From: Eublepharis macularius
Lineage: Eukaryota > Chordata > Lepidosauria > Squamata > Eublepharidae
Length of the DNA stretch: 64,000 nt
Assembly (NCBI RefSeq): GCF_028583425.1
Contig: NC_072798.1
Span: 13,270,501-13,334,500 of the forward strand
Direction of reading: 5' to 3'
Position 1 is the first letter of the stretch, and every line of letters begins with the position of its first letter. The position numbers and the translations under genes are program-made. Positions 23,470-34,559 of this stretch are shown in pieces. Below the pieces are notes generated by a model, which was not told where the DNA came from, did not search any database, and saw only the letters and a program-made list of their open reading frames with translations.

Positions 23470-24415
23470 CCTTCTTCTCCTGGGCTGACTGCTTCCGATC
23501 TGGGCCCGCTGGGGAGGCCTCCAGGTGTCCCTCCTTGCTCTGCTCTCCACCCTTCTCCTGGGCTGACTGCTTCCGATCTGGGCCTGCTGGGGAGGCCTCC
23601 AGGTGTCCCTCCTTGCTCTGCTCTCCACCCTTCTCCTGGGCTGACTGCTTCCGATCTGGGCCCGCTGGGGAGGCCTCCAGGTGTCCCTCCTTGCTCTGAT
23701 CTCCACCCTTCTTCTCCTGGGCTGACTGCTTCTGATCTGGGCCCGCTGGGGAGGCCTCCAGGTGTCCCTCCTTGCTCTGATCTCCACCCTTCTTCTCCTG
23801 GGCTGACTGCTTCCGATCTGGGCCCGCTGGGGAGGCCTCCAGGTGTCCCTCCTTGCTCTGATCTCCACCCTTCTTCTCCTGAGCTGACTGCTTCTGATCT
23901 GGGCCCGCTGGGGAGGCCTCCAGGTGTCCCTCCTTGCCCTGATCTCCACCCTTCTTCTCCTGGGCTGACTGCTTCTGATCTGGGCCCGCTGGGGAGGCCT
24001 CCAGGTGTCCCTCCTTGCTCTGATCTCCACCCTTCTTCTCCTGGGCTGACTGCTTCCGATCTGGGCCCGCTGGGGAGGCCTCCAGGTGTCCCTCCTTGCC
24101 CTGATCTCCACCCTTCTTCTCCTGGGCTGACTGCTTCTGATCTGGGCCCGCTGGGGAGGCCTCCAGGTGTCCCTCCTTGCTCTGATCTCCACCCTTCTTC
24201 TCCTGAGCTGACTGCTTCTGATCTGGGCCCGCTGGGGAGGCCTCCAGGTGTCCCTCCTTGCCCTGATCTCCACCCTTCTTCTCCTGAGCTGACTGCTTCT
24301 GATCTGGGCACGCTGGGGAGGCCTCTAGGTGTCCCTCCTTGCCCTGATCTCCACCCTTCTTCTCCTGGGCTGACTGCTTCTAATCTGGGCACGCTGGGGA
24401 GGCTTCCAGGCGTCT
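23470..24415. repeat. GC-rich minisatellite, 78/81-bp units x 12
   Basis: Twelve tandem units: three of 78 bp at the left, then 81 bp. Each contains 'gctgactgcttccgatctgg', 'gcccgctggggaggcctcca' and 'ggtgtccctccttgctctg'. Because both unit lengths are multiples of three, open frames run through it on the minus strand (447 codons, 23442-24785, repeating GGTPGGLPSGPRSEAVSPGE then EGWRSEQ; and 313 codons in another frame). No known domain is recognised, so I treat it as non-coding. Confidence 0.9.
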
Positions 24416-25356
24416 CTCCCCAGCTCTGGCCTCTCCCTTTCTTCTTATTCCCTGCTTGGAGGCTGGGGTTTGCAGGGCCTTTCCAGACAAGGTGGCTTGG
24501 TAGCCACCTCTCCAGGGGCATCTGAACAGCAAGACAGGTCCCCTGGGCAGGGGGCATTTCTGTGTGCCTGACACTCTGCTTGCTGGCTCCACCCAATGTG
24601 TGCCTGGGTGGGGGGATTTCCTGCCTGCCTACTTGGTTGTTTGGGCATGTGTTCTGCCCTTCGGTGCCTTGCGTCTGGGGAGAGGTCTGGGGGTTTTCTG
24701 TGGCTGCTCCTGGGTCTCCTGGCAACTGTGGGCTGCCTTCTTGCCCGTCTGTGGTTCCCCCTGCTCTCTGCCTGCTGTGGCACAACTTTCACAGGCGCCA
24801 GGCGCCATGGCTGTGGGAAGTCCGCGGGGTGTAGACAACTTATCCCCGGACAAAGTGCCTGCAAAGCTGCAAAAGACACCAACGGGCTTTGCTGGCATAA
24901 ATTCATTCACTCCCATTTCGTATAGCACTTCTTCATAGGCTTCTATTTTTAATATAAACTCCATCATTTGAAACCAACATGGTGAGATATCGAAGTATTT
25001 GGAGTTTATGAGCTTGCAGGTTCAGCCTCATTTTCTATCTCTTGCCAAGTCACATGATGGTGTCTCAAACTGTCCAGCCCTACAACAGCTGCATTGTGGT
25101 GAAGATGTTTGCGCAACCAGACACAGACTATACAAGCCGTTTCCCCGGTTTGGTGACCCATCCAAGACTGAAAGGAGCCACTTAGTGAAGATTTTGTGTC
25201 TGTTTCTACTAGTTGGGTCAAAAATTCAAGTCAGGAAGTAAGCTCAATAATTATTTATTGCATGAGAAATCCACTCTCAGCTGAAATAAAAAGAGCGACC
25301 ACAGCACTGCACAAACATGAAAGAAAGCAAGTTTCTGAACTGTGCTGCAATGCAAC

Positions 25357-25569
25357 AAGAGTTGCCAACCTCCAGTTGGGGCCTGGAGATCTCCCAGAAT
25401 TACAACTGATCTCCAGCCAACAGTCCTCAGTTCCCCTGCCGAAAATGGCTGTTTTGGAGGGTGGACTATATGGTACTATACCTTGCTGAGGTCCCACCCT
25501 GCTCCAAACCCCACCCTGCCTGGGCTCCACTCCCAAATCTCCAGGAATTTCTCAAATCAGAGTTGGCAA
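25357..25569 (-). mobile_element. MITE, family E
   Basis: Reverse copy, GAGTTGCCAACCTCC to AGAGTTGGCAA. The flanks are worn and both contain 'atgcaa'. Confidence 0.75.
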
Positions 25570-25888
25570 ATGCAATAAAGGCAGATGTTTCTCCTGTGCA
25601 TGCCTTTCCTCCAGCAGTCCTTGAAAGATGGTGCTTGGACTCATTGGTCCACCTGGATAAAAACCCACACAGGTTCAGAATAGGCAAACAATGGGAGACT
25701 CATCTAATGCAGGGGGCTTGCCAGCAACACTGTGATACAGTGATGTTATTTTGATACCAATACATCGCCACTGCTCCTTGAAGCATTTGCCCCAAACTCT
25801 ATTGCTTAACCATAGAGTTCGGAGCAAATGCTAGAGCATTGCCCAACACAAAGATGTCACTTACAGGTCATACCAGAAGTAATGAAAC

Positions 25889-26138
25889 CAGGGCTTTTTT
25901 TCTTGGAAAAGAGGTGGTGGAACTCAGTGGGTTGCCCTCAGAGAAAATGGTCACATGGCTGGTGGCCCCGCCCCCTGATCTCCAGACAGAGGGGAGTTTA
26001 GATCGCCCTCCACAGTGCGGAGGGCAATCTAAACTCCCCTCTGTCTGGAGATCAGGGGGCGGAGCCACCAGCCATGTGACCATTTTCAAGAGGTTCCGGA
26101 ACTCCATTCCACCGCATTCCAGCTGAAAAAAAGCCCTG
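25889..26138. mobile_element. hAT-type MITE, family A (foldback form)
   Basis: 250 bp, ends CAGGGCTTTTTTTC and GAAAAAAAGCCCTG, a near-complete palindrome centred near 26018. The flanks AATGAAAC/AATGTAAT match at 6 of 8, a worn target duplication. Confidence 0.85.
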
Positions 26139-27300
26139 AATGTAATGCTCCCCATTCTTCCGCCACCCAGCTGAGCAGCAGCTGAGAAGAGCCAGTAGGG
26201 AGCATGAGGTCTCCTATCAAGCAGGAAAGCCATCAACATTAGTTCAGGAGCTGCAGCAAGAAGAGGGAAATTGGGTAGGGGATTTCACCCAATTCCCCCT
26301 CCTTACTGCAGTCCCATTAAATAAGATTACCAACATCAAGGCAGGGCCTGCAGTTTGTCTGGAATTACAAATGATCTCCCAGTTACAAAGGTCAGTTCCT
26401 CCGGAGGAAAGAGCAGCTTCAGAAGGCAGATATTTCAGCATCACATTCCTCCTGAGCCCCCCCTCCCTTCTTTGGCACCATCTTTCTGGGGCCAAAAGGG
26501 AGTTCTAGGGGGAAAGAAATATAGGGTGAGAAGAATCGACATCTGTCAAGCTGTAGAAGACCTGCTGTTTGCAGAAGATGCTTTCTGGACAGTCAGCAGC
26601 TAACATATATGTTTCTCACCAGCTCATTTTCCTCCGTTCACATCAATCACGTTATCCAACTCCAGGACGCCGTGCTCTCTTCTCTCCTCCCAGCACGGGT
26701 GAGGGGGGAGATAGCTTTTGCATAACCCTGAAGCGCCTTAGGACTGTGGCTATTGCTCCAGAGCAAAATTGTAAATAACCAGATGACTGATCACCTCTGG
26801 CAAATAGGAATAGCAGCCAGGGGAGCCTGCAAGTTCACTCAGGTCTTTGGGGCTACAAATGACTGACAACGGGGCATACTAGTTAGCGTGTTACAAAAAG
26901 ACTGCGGAGATCTGGGTTCAAATTTCTACCCAGCCTAGAAGTTCACTGAGTAACTTTAAATATTTCCCCCTGTAAAATACTTCCTAATCCGTATGGCTTG
27001 CACAGCAAAATTTGCCACTTTTAATGCAATTTCATGGTCCTTATCGGCTAAAAGCATATCTAGATAGAATCTGTCATTTCTACCTGGGAACTGATTACAA
27101 ATTGGAGTTATGAAGATTGCCCTAATATTTTGTCGTCCTCTCTCAGCCTAATCCACCTCGTAGGGTCATTGTGAGGACAAAACAGAGTGAGAGAGATTTG
27201 AACTTCTTGGAAGAACAGTGGGATAAAAAAATGAGAGCAGCAGGAAGGCTACCTTTTTCATGAACAAGTAGCTTTTGTAGACGTATTCGCAAGGCAAAAC

Positions 27301-27362
<62 letters not shown>
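27301..27362. repeat. (GA)n microsatellite
   Basis: 62 bp of GA dinucleotides with one AAA interruption near 27314. Shorter simple repeats occur at 7799-7830 (TC), 9366-9384 (TTG) and 50632-50652 (GT), and G or C runs at 4487-4498 and 59845-59859. Confidence 0.95.
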
Positions 27363-27365
<3 letters not shown>

Positions 27366-27509
27366 ATAAGTTAGTGGATGGCAATAACTAGTTGTTATAC
27401 GTGGCATTAATCCCACTGCACAAGCACACAGAAACCAGATTTAACACAGGAAGACTTGGTTTCAAACCTAACCTCAGCAACAGATACTCACACCAGGACC
27501 AGCCACTGT

Positions 27510-27690
27510 TCCAGGCAGCTCAGTATAGTCTAGGTGGCTAGTAGGAGTTCTCCAGGGTCTCAGACAGAAAAAGATCTTTGCAAACATTTGGCACCCCAAA
27601 TTCTCTAAGTTGAGATGGTTAGGATCGAACTGGGGCCTTCTACATGTTCTTGGCCACTAAGAGAAAGCTCCTTTCCGTTGTGCAAGATGC
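27510..27690 (-). repeat. tRNA-derived SINE (fourth subfamily), diverged
   Basis: Reverse copy with 'ttctccagggtctcagacag' and 'aactggggccttctacatg'. The head is degraded. Confidence 0.55.
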
Positions 27691-27750
27691 GCTCTCTCAG
27701 CCTCCATTCCCCTTCTCAAGGAAATAAGAACATAGCAAAAGGATAATCAC

Positions 27751-28132
27751 TAGAGGTGAGCATGAACTGAAATACGAACCAAAGTTCATCACAAACCGGG
27801 CCGTTTTTTGGTTCGCAAACAGGCAGTTCGATGTAGGGCATTTCTGACGAACTGCGAAGAACCATGACGATTTTGGGGCTGGTTTGTTTGGTTCATTTTT
27901 TTGTCCATCACTCCAGACAGCCTGGCACCAAGAATTCAGTTTCCTAGGCAATGGGGGAGCGGGTGGAGAATGGACGTTCTGCAGAACTTCTGCTGCCCCG
28001 GAAGTGACATATTCACAAACCAAACAAACCAGTTCGCAAACTGAGCAATCTCATGCCGGTTCATGGTTCGTGAAATGCGATGAAACACGAACCGCAACAA
28101 ACCACCGTTTTCCTGGTTCGTGTCCATCTCTA
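27751..28132. mobile_element. hAT-type MITE, family C
   Basis: 382 bp, starts TAGAGGTGAGCATGAAC and ends GGTTCGTGTCCATCTCTA. The duplication ATAATCAC/ATAACCAC (27743-27750, 28133-28140) matches 7 of 8. The interior is rich in 'gttcg'/'cgaac' motifs in both directions. Confidence 0.88.
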
Positions 28133-28184
28133 ATAACCACACTTGACGAGACCAAGGGTCCATCAAGAACCTGTTTCCAATAGT

Positions 28185-28398
28185 GGACATAAGAATCTGC
28201 CTTATACTAAATCAGACCCTTGGTCCATCAAGGACAGTATTGTCTATTCAGACCAACAGCAGCTCTCCAGGGTCTCAGGTAGAGAGGTCTTTCTCATTGC
28301 CTACCGCTTGGTCCTTTTAACTGGAGATACCGGGGACTGAACCTGGGGCCTTCTGCATGCAAAGCAGATGCTTTACCACTGGCCTATGGCCCTCTCCA
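28185..28398 (-). repeat. tRNA-derived SINE (fourth subfamily)
   Basis: Reverse copy of the same family as 49858-50042. It runs from 'ataagaatctgccttatact' through 'cagctctccagggtctcagg' to the head 'gggactgaacctggggcctt' and 'gatgctttaccactggccta'. Shorter relatives lie at 27510-27690 and 42580-42760. Confidence 0.75.
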
Positions 28399-28539
28399 GT
28401 GGCCAGTCAGGAGCAGGGCCCACGAACAGCCCTCACCATTGACTGTTCCTCGGGATCTGACAATCAGAGGCATTCTGCCTCAGAAACCCAGAGGTCCTCT
28501 TTGGCTATCATGACTAACAGCCAACAACAGGCCTGCCAT

Positions 28540-28720
28540 CCACAAATCTACTCAACCCCCTTTTAAACCCATCGCCACATCTTGTGGCAGTGAGTTCCAC
28601 AAGCTTTGCCTGTTGTGTGAAGTTGTACCTTCTGTCTGTCTTGAATTTACTGCTGATCAGCTCCACAGGGTGACCCCAAGTTCTAGTACTGAGTCTTTCT
28701 ACACGAGACATCTGACACGT
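28540..28720 (+). repeat. Interspersed repeat ('gtggcagtgagttccacaag' family)
   Basis: Shares 'cttgtggcagtgagttccac' and 'aag' with 49800-49830. It continues 'gtgtgaagttgtaccttctg' and 'cagggtgaccccaagttcta'. A dispersed retroposon body common in reptiles, whose class I cannot name from this fragment. Confidence 0.5.
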
Positions 28721-29788
28721 GAAGAACACGTGTTGGGTGATGCAGTGTTAGCTGGGAGGACAGAGCCAGCAGCAGAGCAAAGGCTTTGCTATGCACTGGA
28801 GCTGTGTGATGGGACTGTGAAATGCCAGAAAGGAAACTTCAGCCATTATAACCTCTTCAGGTCCAAGCCCGGCTCTGGAAGGCAGCTCCAGTCCATTTCT
28901 ATTCCTTGCTGCCCTCTGCTTGCCATCCCACACAGTTTTAGACTGGAGAGGTGAAATTGACAGAGCCTTCCAGGAGGCGAAGATGAAATTAACAAACCCT
29001 CTTAGAAGTGATCTCTGCTAGCTCTGTCTTTTTAAACTACCCTTCCCAGCTAACGTAGCATCTCCCTACATTTGATGAACACGCACTGAGGCTTCTTGTG
29101 TAGAGAGACTCGAAGAGGAAGGAAAGCTTTTGGGAATGAGAGAGAATGCCACAAAGATAGCAAACTGGTAGCATCTTTCACCAAATAAACTAGCAAGGAG
29201 ATAGAACAAAATCAATGGAAGATGTTGGTATCGTAAGGAAGAAAATGCAACATTCTTTCACATTTGGTAAACAGAGTCTGCACACAGAAATACTAGGAAA
29301 CGGTGCCAAGTGTAGTCACTTTAGGGATAGGCTGCGAATATTCATGTACCCCAGAAATACGATTCCTTAACTTTGCAGCAACTGAATCAAACGGGTTACT
29401 GCAAGCTTGTTTTAAATGCTGTTAACAGTGTTTACGTAGTATTGGAAAAAACAATCAGTACCACAAAAGAAGAAATGGTTAGAAAGACTGGCCAATCTAT
29501 ATCCATTGATGAAAAGACTAGATGAGGCACATGGAAACCTAGGATTCAAAGTACGGAGTATAGTTATATTATCATTCGTTTTTTATTATATCCAAGTGAA
29601 GCAACTGTTATTTAAGGAAATTTGAATGTGTGTCATTTTGAGATTTCCTATCCTTTTTATTATGTAAAGCATGTTACAGATTTTTAACAGCAAAAGAAAA
29701 AAAATATCTTTATCAAGTTTGTCTATGCATGCCATACTTAATTTTGCAGGCCTCTCTCATGTCACCACTCAGTCTCCCTTTTTTCACA

Positions 29789-29960
29789 AAATCAAAAAGA
29801 GTCCAGTAGCACCTTTAAGACTAACCAACTTTATTGTACCATAAGCTTTCGAGAATCACAGTTCTCTTTGTCAGATGCATCTGACGAAGAGAACTCTTTT
29901 TGATTTTGCTACTACAGACTAACACAGCTAACTCCTCTGGATCTATGACCACGGAAAGCA
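29789..29960. mobile_element. Palindromic Penelope-like retroposon
   Basis: 172 bp with one full arm and a shortened second arm, then the 'actacagactaacacagcta' end segment. The 12-bp duplication CCTTTTTTCACA (29777-29788, 29961-29972) is perfect. Confidence 0.85.
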
Positions 29961-30468
29961 CCTTTTTTCACATGCTTTCTCCTCCAAGCCTATGATCATT
30001 CTGGTTGCCTTTTGTAGCACTTTCCCTAGATCTTGCTCAGCATGCAAAGCCTGAATTGCTTGCCTAGGAGTGAAACTAAAGTGCCAGGGAAAGCTCAGAT
30101 CTGGTCTTAATCCACATATTGACAAGTGAAATCGCTGGAAGCTTCAAGATAATTCACCCTCATCCAGGCTCTCTGTTTCAGAGCAAGAATAAAGGTGAGC
30201 TGACATGAGGCTTTCCTACTTCGCTTTCACATAGAAGGACAGTGGCGAGAGCTACCTTGAGAAAATGCCCACTGATGCCCGCCCTTCCCCAAGGGCTTCA
30301 GTTTAGAAACATTCTCAGTTTCGCCTCCTGTGAACAGCTGGTACGGAGGGTACAAATTATTTAAAAGGCTGTCACTTAGGGAAGGGGACAGAGGTTAGGA
30401 CTTGAAGCAATGGGTTTAAACTACAGAAGGGAATGTACTGGCTAGACATTAGGAAAAACTTCTTCACA

Positions 30469-30685
30469 ATCAAAAAGAGTCCAGTAGCTCCTTTAAGACT
30501 AACCAACTTTACTGTAGCATAAGCTTTCGAGAACCAAGCTTTCAAGAACATCTGACGAAGAGAACTGTGATTCTCGAAAGATTATGCTACAGTAAAGTTG
30601 GTTAGTCTTAAAGGTGCTACTGGACTCTTTTCGATTTTGCTACTACAGACTAACACGGCTAACTCCTCTGGATCTATGACCATGG
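30469..30685. mobile_element. Palindromic Penelope-like retroposon inside CR1
   Basis: 217 bp, two inverted arms plus the 'ctaacacggctaactcctct' end. The 14-bp duplication of CR1 sequence AAAACTTCTTCACA/AAAAGTTCTTCACA (30455-30468, 30686-30699) matches 13 of 14. The hammerhead-like core starts at 30552. Confidence 0.87.
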
Positions 30686-30748
30686 AAAAGTTCTTCACAT
30701 TAAGAATAATCCAGTAGTGGAATTGGCTGCCTAGGGATGCGGTAGGTT

Positions 30749-31096
30749 CAGGGCCAATGCGCCCATTGAGGCAGGTCTGGCCCCCTCCTCGAGCGCTGGA
30801 GCACTGAAGGGGGTGCCGAGGGCGGGGGCGCATGCCACGGAGCTGGCTTGCCAGCCCCACACCACCGCCACCAACACACGCCCGCGGCTGGGCACAGCAA
30901 GCGTCTGGGGTGGCATGCGGAACCTCCCCAGCCACCCACCGTGCCTGACTGGGAACAGGGGCAGCCTCCGTGTGCCGTCCCAGCCACCCGCCAGCCAATG
31001 GGGTGCTTGCCGCGTGATGACATCATCAAGCAGTACGGGGGGTGCGCGTGCATGCAGGGGCAGCCACGAGCACCAGAAATCCTGGTGCCGCCCCTG
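30749..31096. mobile_element. GC-rich hAT-type MITE nested in CR1
   Basis: 348 bp, starts CAGGGCCAATGCGCCC and ends GGTGCCGCCCCTG. The 8-bp duplication GGTAGGTT/GGTGGGTT (30741-30748, 31097-31104) matches 7 of 8. Removing it restores the CR1 reading 'ggtaggttccccctaattgg'. Confidence 0.85.
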
Positions 31097-32372
31097 GGTG
31101 GGTTCCCCCTAATTGGCAGTCTTCAAGGAGTGGCTGGACAAATCCTTGTCGGGTATGCATTAGGCTGTCCCTGCATTGGACTGGAGGTTGGACCAGATGG
31201 TCTGTAAGACCCCTTCCAACTCTATGATTCTATGGATATTTTGCAATGTGGCTGCAGAAAATAGTACATGGTTGTTCTGACTGCATGGAAAGTGGGTCAT
31301 CTCTTCACAGAACGGCCCCGATCCTGACACTGGCCCTGTGCCAGCAGTGCTCCATGCAGTCGAAGAGCTGCTGGAACACTCTGCACCCGAAACAGTGGAT
31401 AATGTTTGTGCCCCATACAAAGACCATGAGTCGTAGCTGTTTCACTGGATTCCCGTACACCATTTAGGAGACAGAAAAATTGCAAAAATGAGATGTAAGT
31501 AGAGACAACTGTGGGACACATTGTCGAGATGTGGCAGAAAAACATCCGCACCACTTCTCCATTAATGTGGCCTGGCTAAACCAGACTCACAAAGTCTGTG
31601 TTCCCAGATTACGGATGCATTGCAAGGAGCAAATTCTTGAATGTCCACCGGGCGACTAATGTTGGATCCTCCCTAAATTGTCCCAGGGGTGCAAGCAAGG
31701 AAGCAAGGAGAGACGACGACTTTCTTCTCGTATTCTGGAAAGCTGCTGCTCCGCTGTCCCTTTCATTTGTTGGGGGACATATACAAAGACTTCTTTATTC
31801 GGGCCTCTTCTACCCTGCTATTACTATTAAGGACTTGGCTTTCATTCTACATGCCATTTGCGGACAAGTGAATATGAGGCGGGCGGTTGTATAACATCGT
31901 ATGGCAGCAGTTTGCTTCACAGCCTTCCTTTGAGTACTCTCCAAAGTTTTTTTTAAGAGCTCAGATCCTTGAATGACAAGTTGTCATTCAAATGTTAACA
32001 AAAAGCTTCTTCTGCAAACCAAAGAAATACCGGACTAAAACAGAACCTGGAAATTTTCAGAGAAGGTAGAGAAGGATGTCTGATCTGACCACCTACCCAT
32101 TTTTTTCTCTTCAAGGGATAACAGCGATGGGGTAAGGGGACGATTTCACCGAGCAAAACCATAGCCTTATACTAAGGACCCATCCACGTGTTAACTGACT
32201 ATATTGGTAGGGAAAATGGACAATAAGCGCACTGGCTCCTCCTCTCACATCCAAGCGATCGGCAAGTTGTCCGCACAGTGCAAAAGTGAGGACAAAGCAA
32301 CTGTTTAGATGCTCTCTCTCCATGATTAGCAACATTCAGAAAGCAGCGTCACTGATCACAGGGAGGGAGCAT

Positions 32373-32513
32373 ATTAGAGTTGCCTTAGCAGAGTATAATG
32401 CCATGGAATCCACCCTCCAAAGCAGCCATTCTCTCCAGGAGAACTGGTCTCTGTCATCTGGAGATCAGTTGTGATTCCAGATCTCCAGCCACCACCTGGA
32501 GATTGGCAAGCCT
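32373..32513 (+). mobile_element. MITE, family E, internally deleted
   Basis: Keeps the left tip 'agagttgcc' and the right two thirds ('cagccattctctccaggaga' to 'gattggcaagcct'). About 80 bp after the tip is missing. Confidence 0.7.
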
Positions 32514-32766
32514 ACCTGGACAGCTGCTGTCAGTCCGAGGAGACGATGCTGACCTCAATAGGCCAGACTCGGTAGAAAGCAGCTTCAAGTTGGCAAATGT
32601 GTTTTCGTTTCCAGAAAGTCGTTTGTTTTCGTTTCATATTAAACCCTACCGTTTAATACGAGCTTGATCTGCAGAACTCCGTAAGCAATACTTTTCACAG
32701 CATGGAAATAAGCATATATCACCTGCTCATTTCTGCAGCTCAAACTGCCGCCAGCAGCAACCGGGG

Positions 32767-32990
32767 TAGGGTTGCCATCCTCCAAGTAGTGGCTGGAGAT
32801 CTCCCGGAATTGCAACGGGTCTCCAGGCCACAGGGATCAGTTCACCTGGAGAAAATGGCTACTTTGGGGGGGGGGTGGACTGTATGGAATTATGCCCTGC
32901 CAAGGTCCTTTCCCTCCCCAAACCCCACTTTCTCCAGGTTTCACCCCTTAGATCCCCAGGAATTTCCCAATTTGGAGCTGGCCAACCCTA
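32767..32990 (-). mobile_element. MITE, family E
   Basis: 224 bp, TAGGGTTGCCATCC to GGCCAACCCTA. The duplication AACCGGGG/AACGGGGG matches 7 of 8. Confidence 0.85.
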
Positions 32991-33727
32991 AACGGGGGTA
33001 CTTTTCAGAGACTGCAGGCTCTAAAAGAGTGCTAGGTGCTTCACGGAGCACAGCCCCTGCTTGCATTCTCAATGGGCTTATGCAGTAGGACTTTTGGGTG
33101 TGCAAGAACCACATGGGCAGGCAGTTCCGCTTTCACAGCTCCAACATACTATAGCAGTGGTTAGTGTGCAGGATTAGGATACGGACTCCGCCTCTACTGG
33201 GCACCTAACTTTGAATCCAGTTCTGTTAACAAAAATGCCATCATAGTAGCGGCAGGTTTGTTTTTCTTCTAAGTTGCGGTATGCTGTTGCGAACCTCATT
33301 TTATACTGTGACCTCTCTCCTTTCAGACAGTGCTTGCAGCATGCAACAAAATGTTCATCTACACGTGTGTTTGCACGATTGTTTAAAAATAAATAATGCA
33401 ATCAAAGGGCACGTTTTCCAAGAAGAACCTGGCAAGCACTGCGCCACGTCTCGCATTACCATTTGCACAACAGCCCTGGTGTCCTAGGCTGGAAAGTGAT
33501 AACTACTCCCTCCCATACACACTCCAGGACAAGAAGCCACAGCCTGCTTGCCCCCCACACCACAGTTGCCCAGTGCAGCTGGGGTGCACTCCTGGGACTG
33601 CCGCTTCCTGCAGCAGACCGAGATACCAACGGCAAGTGGGGAGGGGAAAGGGCTGGTTGGTGCCCCCAAGGAGATCGCCTTACTGTGCCTTCTGAACAGG
33701 CCGTCCCTGCTTGCGTCAACAGAATGG

Positions 33728-34195
33728 TGCTTTGTCAGACTGCACAGGGAAGCCATTGAAATTCACAAGCATAAGCAAAACTTCAACAGGAAAGAAGAAA
33801 CCTTAAGAATGAACAGAGCATGGTTTCCAGTTCTGAAAAACACCAGGCTAACAAAACACTCCATACCCGACAATAGCCCTGCAGAGAAGATTAGCACATC
33901 AAGCACCAATCCATATGCAAAAGAACCTCCTCAGGATACAGTGAAGCCTCCCGCCATTAGCATTCCACACCCTGGGAAACTCTTACAGGATGACTCTGCT
34001 CAACCCCACCCCTCCTGAGTGGATACAAATGACCTGCCAACTTCTTTTCCACACTGTGACACTGAGAGATCTCTGTCTTTTGGTGCTACACCTCTGAAGA
34101 TGCCAGCCACAGCTGCTGGCGAAACGTCAGGAACTACAATGCCAAGACCACGGCAATACAGCCCGGAAAAGCCACAACAACCACAGAATGCTGCT
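33728..34195 (+). mobile_element. Penelope-like element 3' end with hammerhead motif
   Basis: The plus-strand frame contains REAIEIHKHKQNFNRKEETL and MNRAWFPVLKNT, the conserved C-terminal end of Penelope-like proteins. It reaches a stop at 34016-34018. The 3' region follows with a hammerhead-like fold (34091-34131) and the tail 'acagcccggaaaagccacaa'. The copy is 5'-truncated; the reverse transcriptase domain is absent. Confidence 0.78.
34091..34131 (+). ncRNA. Hammerhead ribozyme-like motif of a Penelope-like element
   Basis: CCT (stem I), CTGAAGA core, T, GCCAGC-loop-GCTGGC (6-bp stem II), GAAA core, CGTC with a self-complementary ACGT for a minimal or dimeric stem III, then AGG pairing with CCT. 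All conserved core positions (CUGANGA and GAAA) are present. One extra nucleotide between the core and stem II could weaken it. Hammerheads are known in Penelope-like retroelements. Activity is not shown here. Confidence 0.6.
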
Positions 34196-34397
34196 TATTT
34201 GCATTTGAACTCGGCTGACATTACTTTAGATACGTACCTCTGCAACAAAGTTTATAGGGCGGCCTTGGGCCAGTCACTCATACTCAACCTTACAAGCTTA
34301 AGGGATCCTATTGCAAGGATAAAATGGGGGGATGGAGAACAGAAACCGATGCTGTGAGCTCCAAGAAGGAAGGACGGGATAAAAATGTAAGAAATAT

Positions 34398-34549
34398 GGC
34401 TGATTCCGCACACGTTGGATAATGCACTTTCAATGCATTTTATCAATCGTTTGAGTTGGATTTTTTGTTTTCCGCGCACAAAAAAATCTGTTCCAAATGA
34501 TCTATAAAGAGGATTGGAAGTGTATTATCCAACGTGTGCGGAATCACTC
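34398..34549. mobile_element. Short MITE with TAT-flanked inverted ends
   Basis: 152 bp. The left end GGCTGATTCCGCACACG and right end CGTGTGCGGAATCACTC are near-perfect inverted repeats that extend about 35 bp inward, including 'ttggataatgcactttc'. Flanked by TAT on both sides (34395-34397, 34550-34552). A 3-bp duplication suggests PIF/Harbinger; this is tentative. Confidence 0.7.
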
Positions 34550-34559
34550 TATGAGCTCT

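Larger units (their letters stand above)
30362..31237 (+). mobile_element. CR1 LINE 3' end with two nested insertions
   Basis: The 3' end of a CR1 copy: 'ttaaactacagaagggaatg', 'aggaaaaacttcttcaca', 'gtggaattggctgcctaggg', 'ggcagtcttcaaggagtggc', 'gttggaccagatggtctgta' and the hallmark end 'ccttccaactctatgattct'. It is broken by a palindromic retroposon (30469-30685) and a hAT-type MITE (30749-31096). Confidence 0.85.

Noticed and set aside
23028..23470. LTR beginning TGTCAGGCCCCC upstream of the minisatellite
   Set aside because: It begins TG but I could not find a matching CA end, polyadenylation signal or target duplication, so it is described only as tandem repeats.
27301..27362. Ser/Leu-rich frame across the GA repeat
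   Set aside because: A simple-repeat translation artefact.
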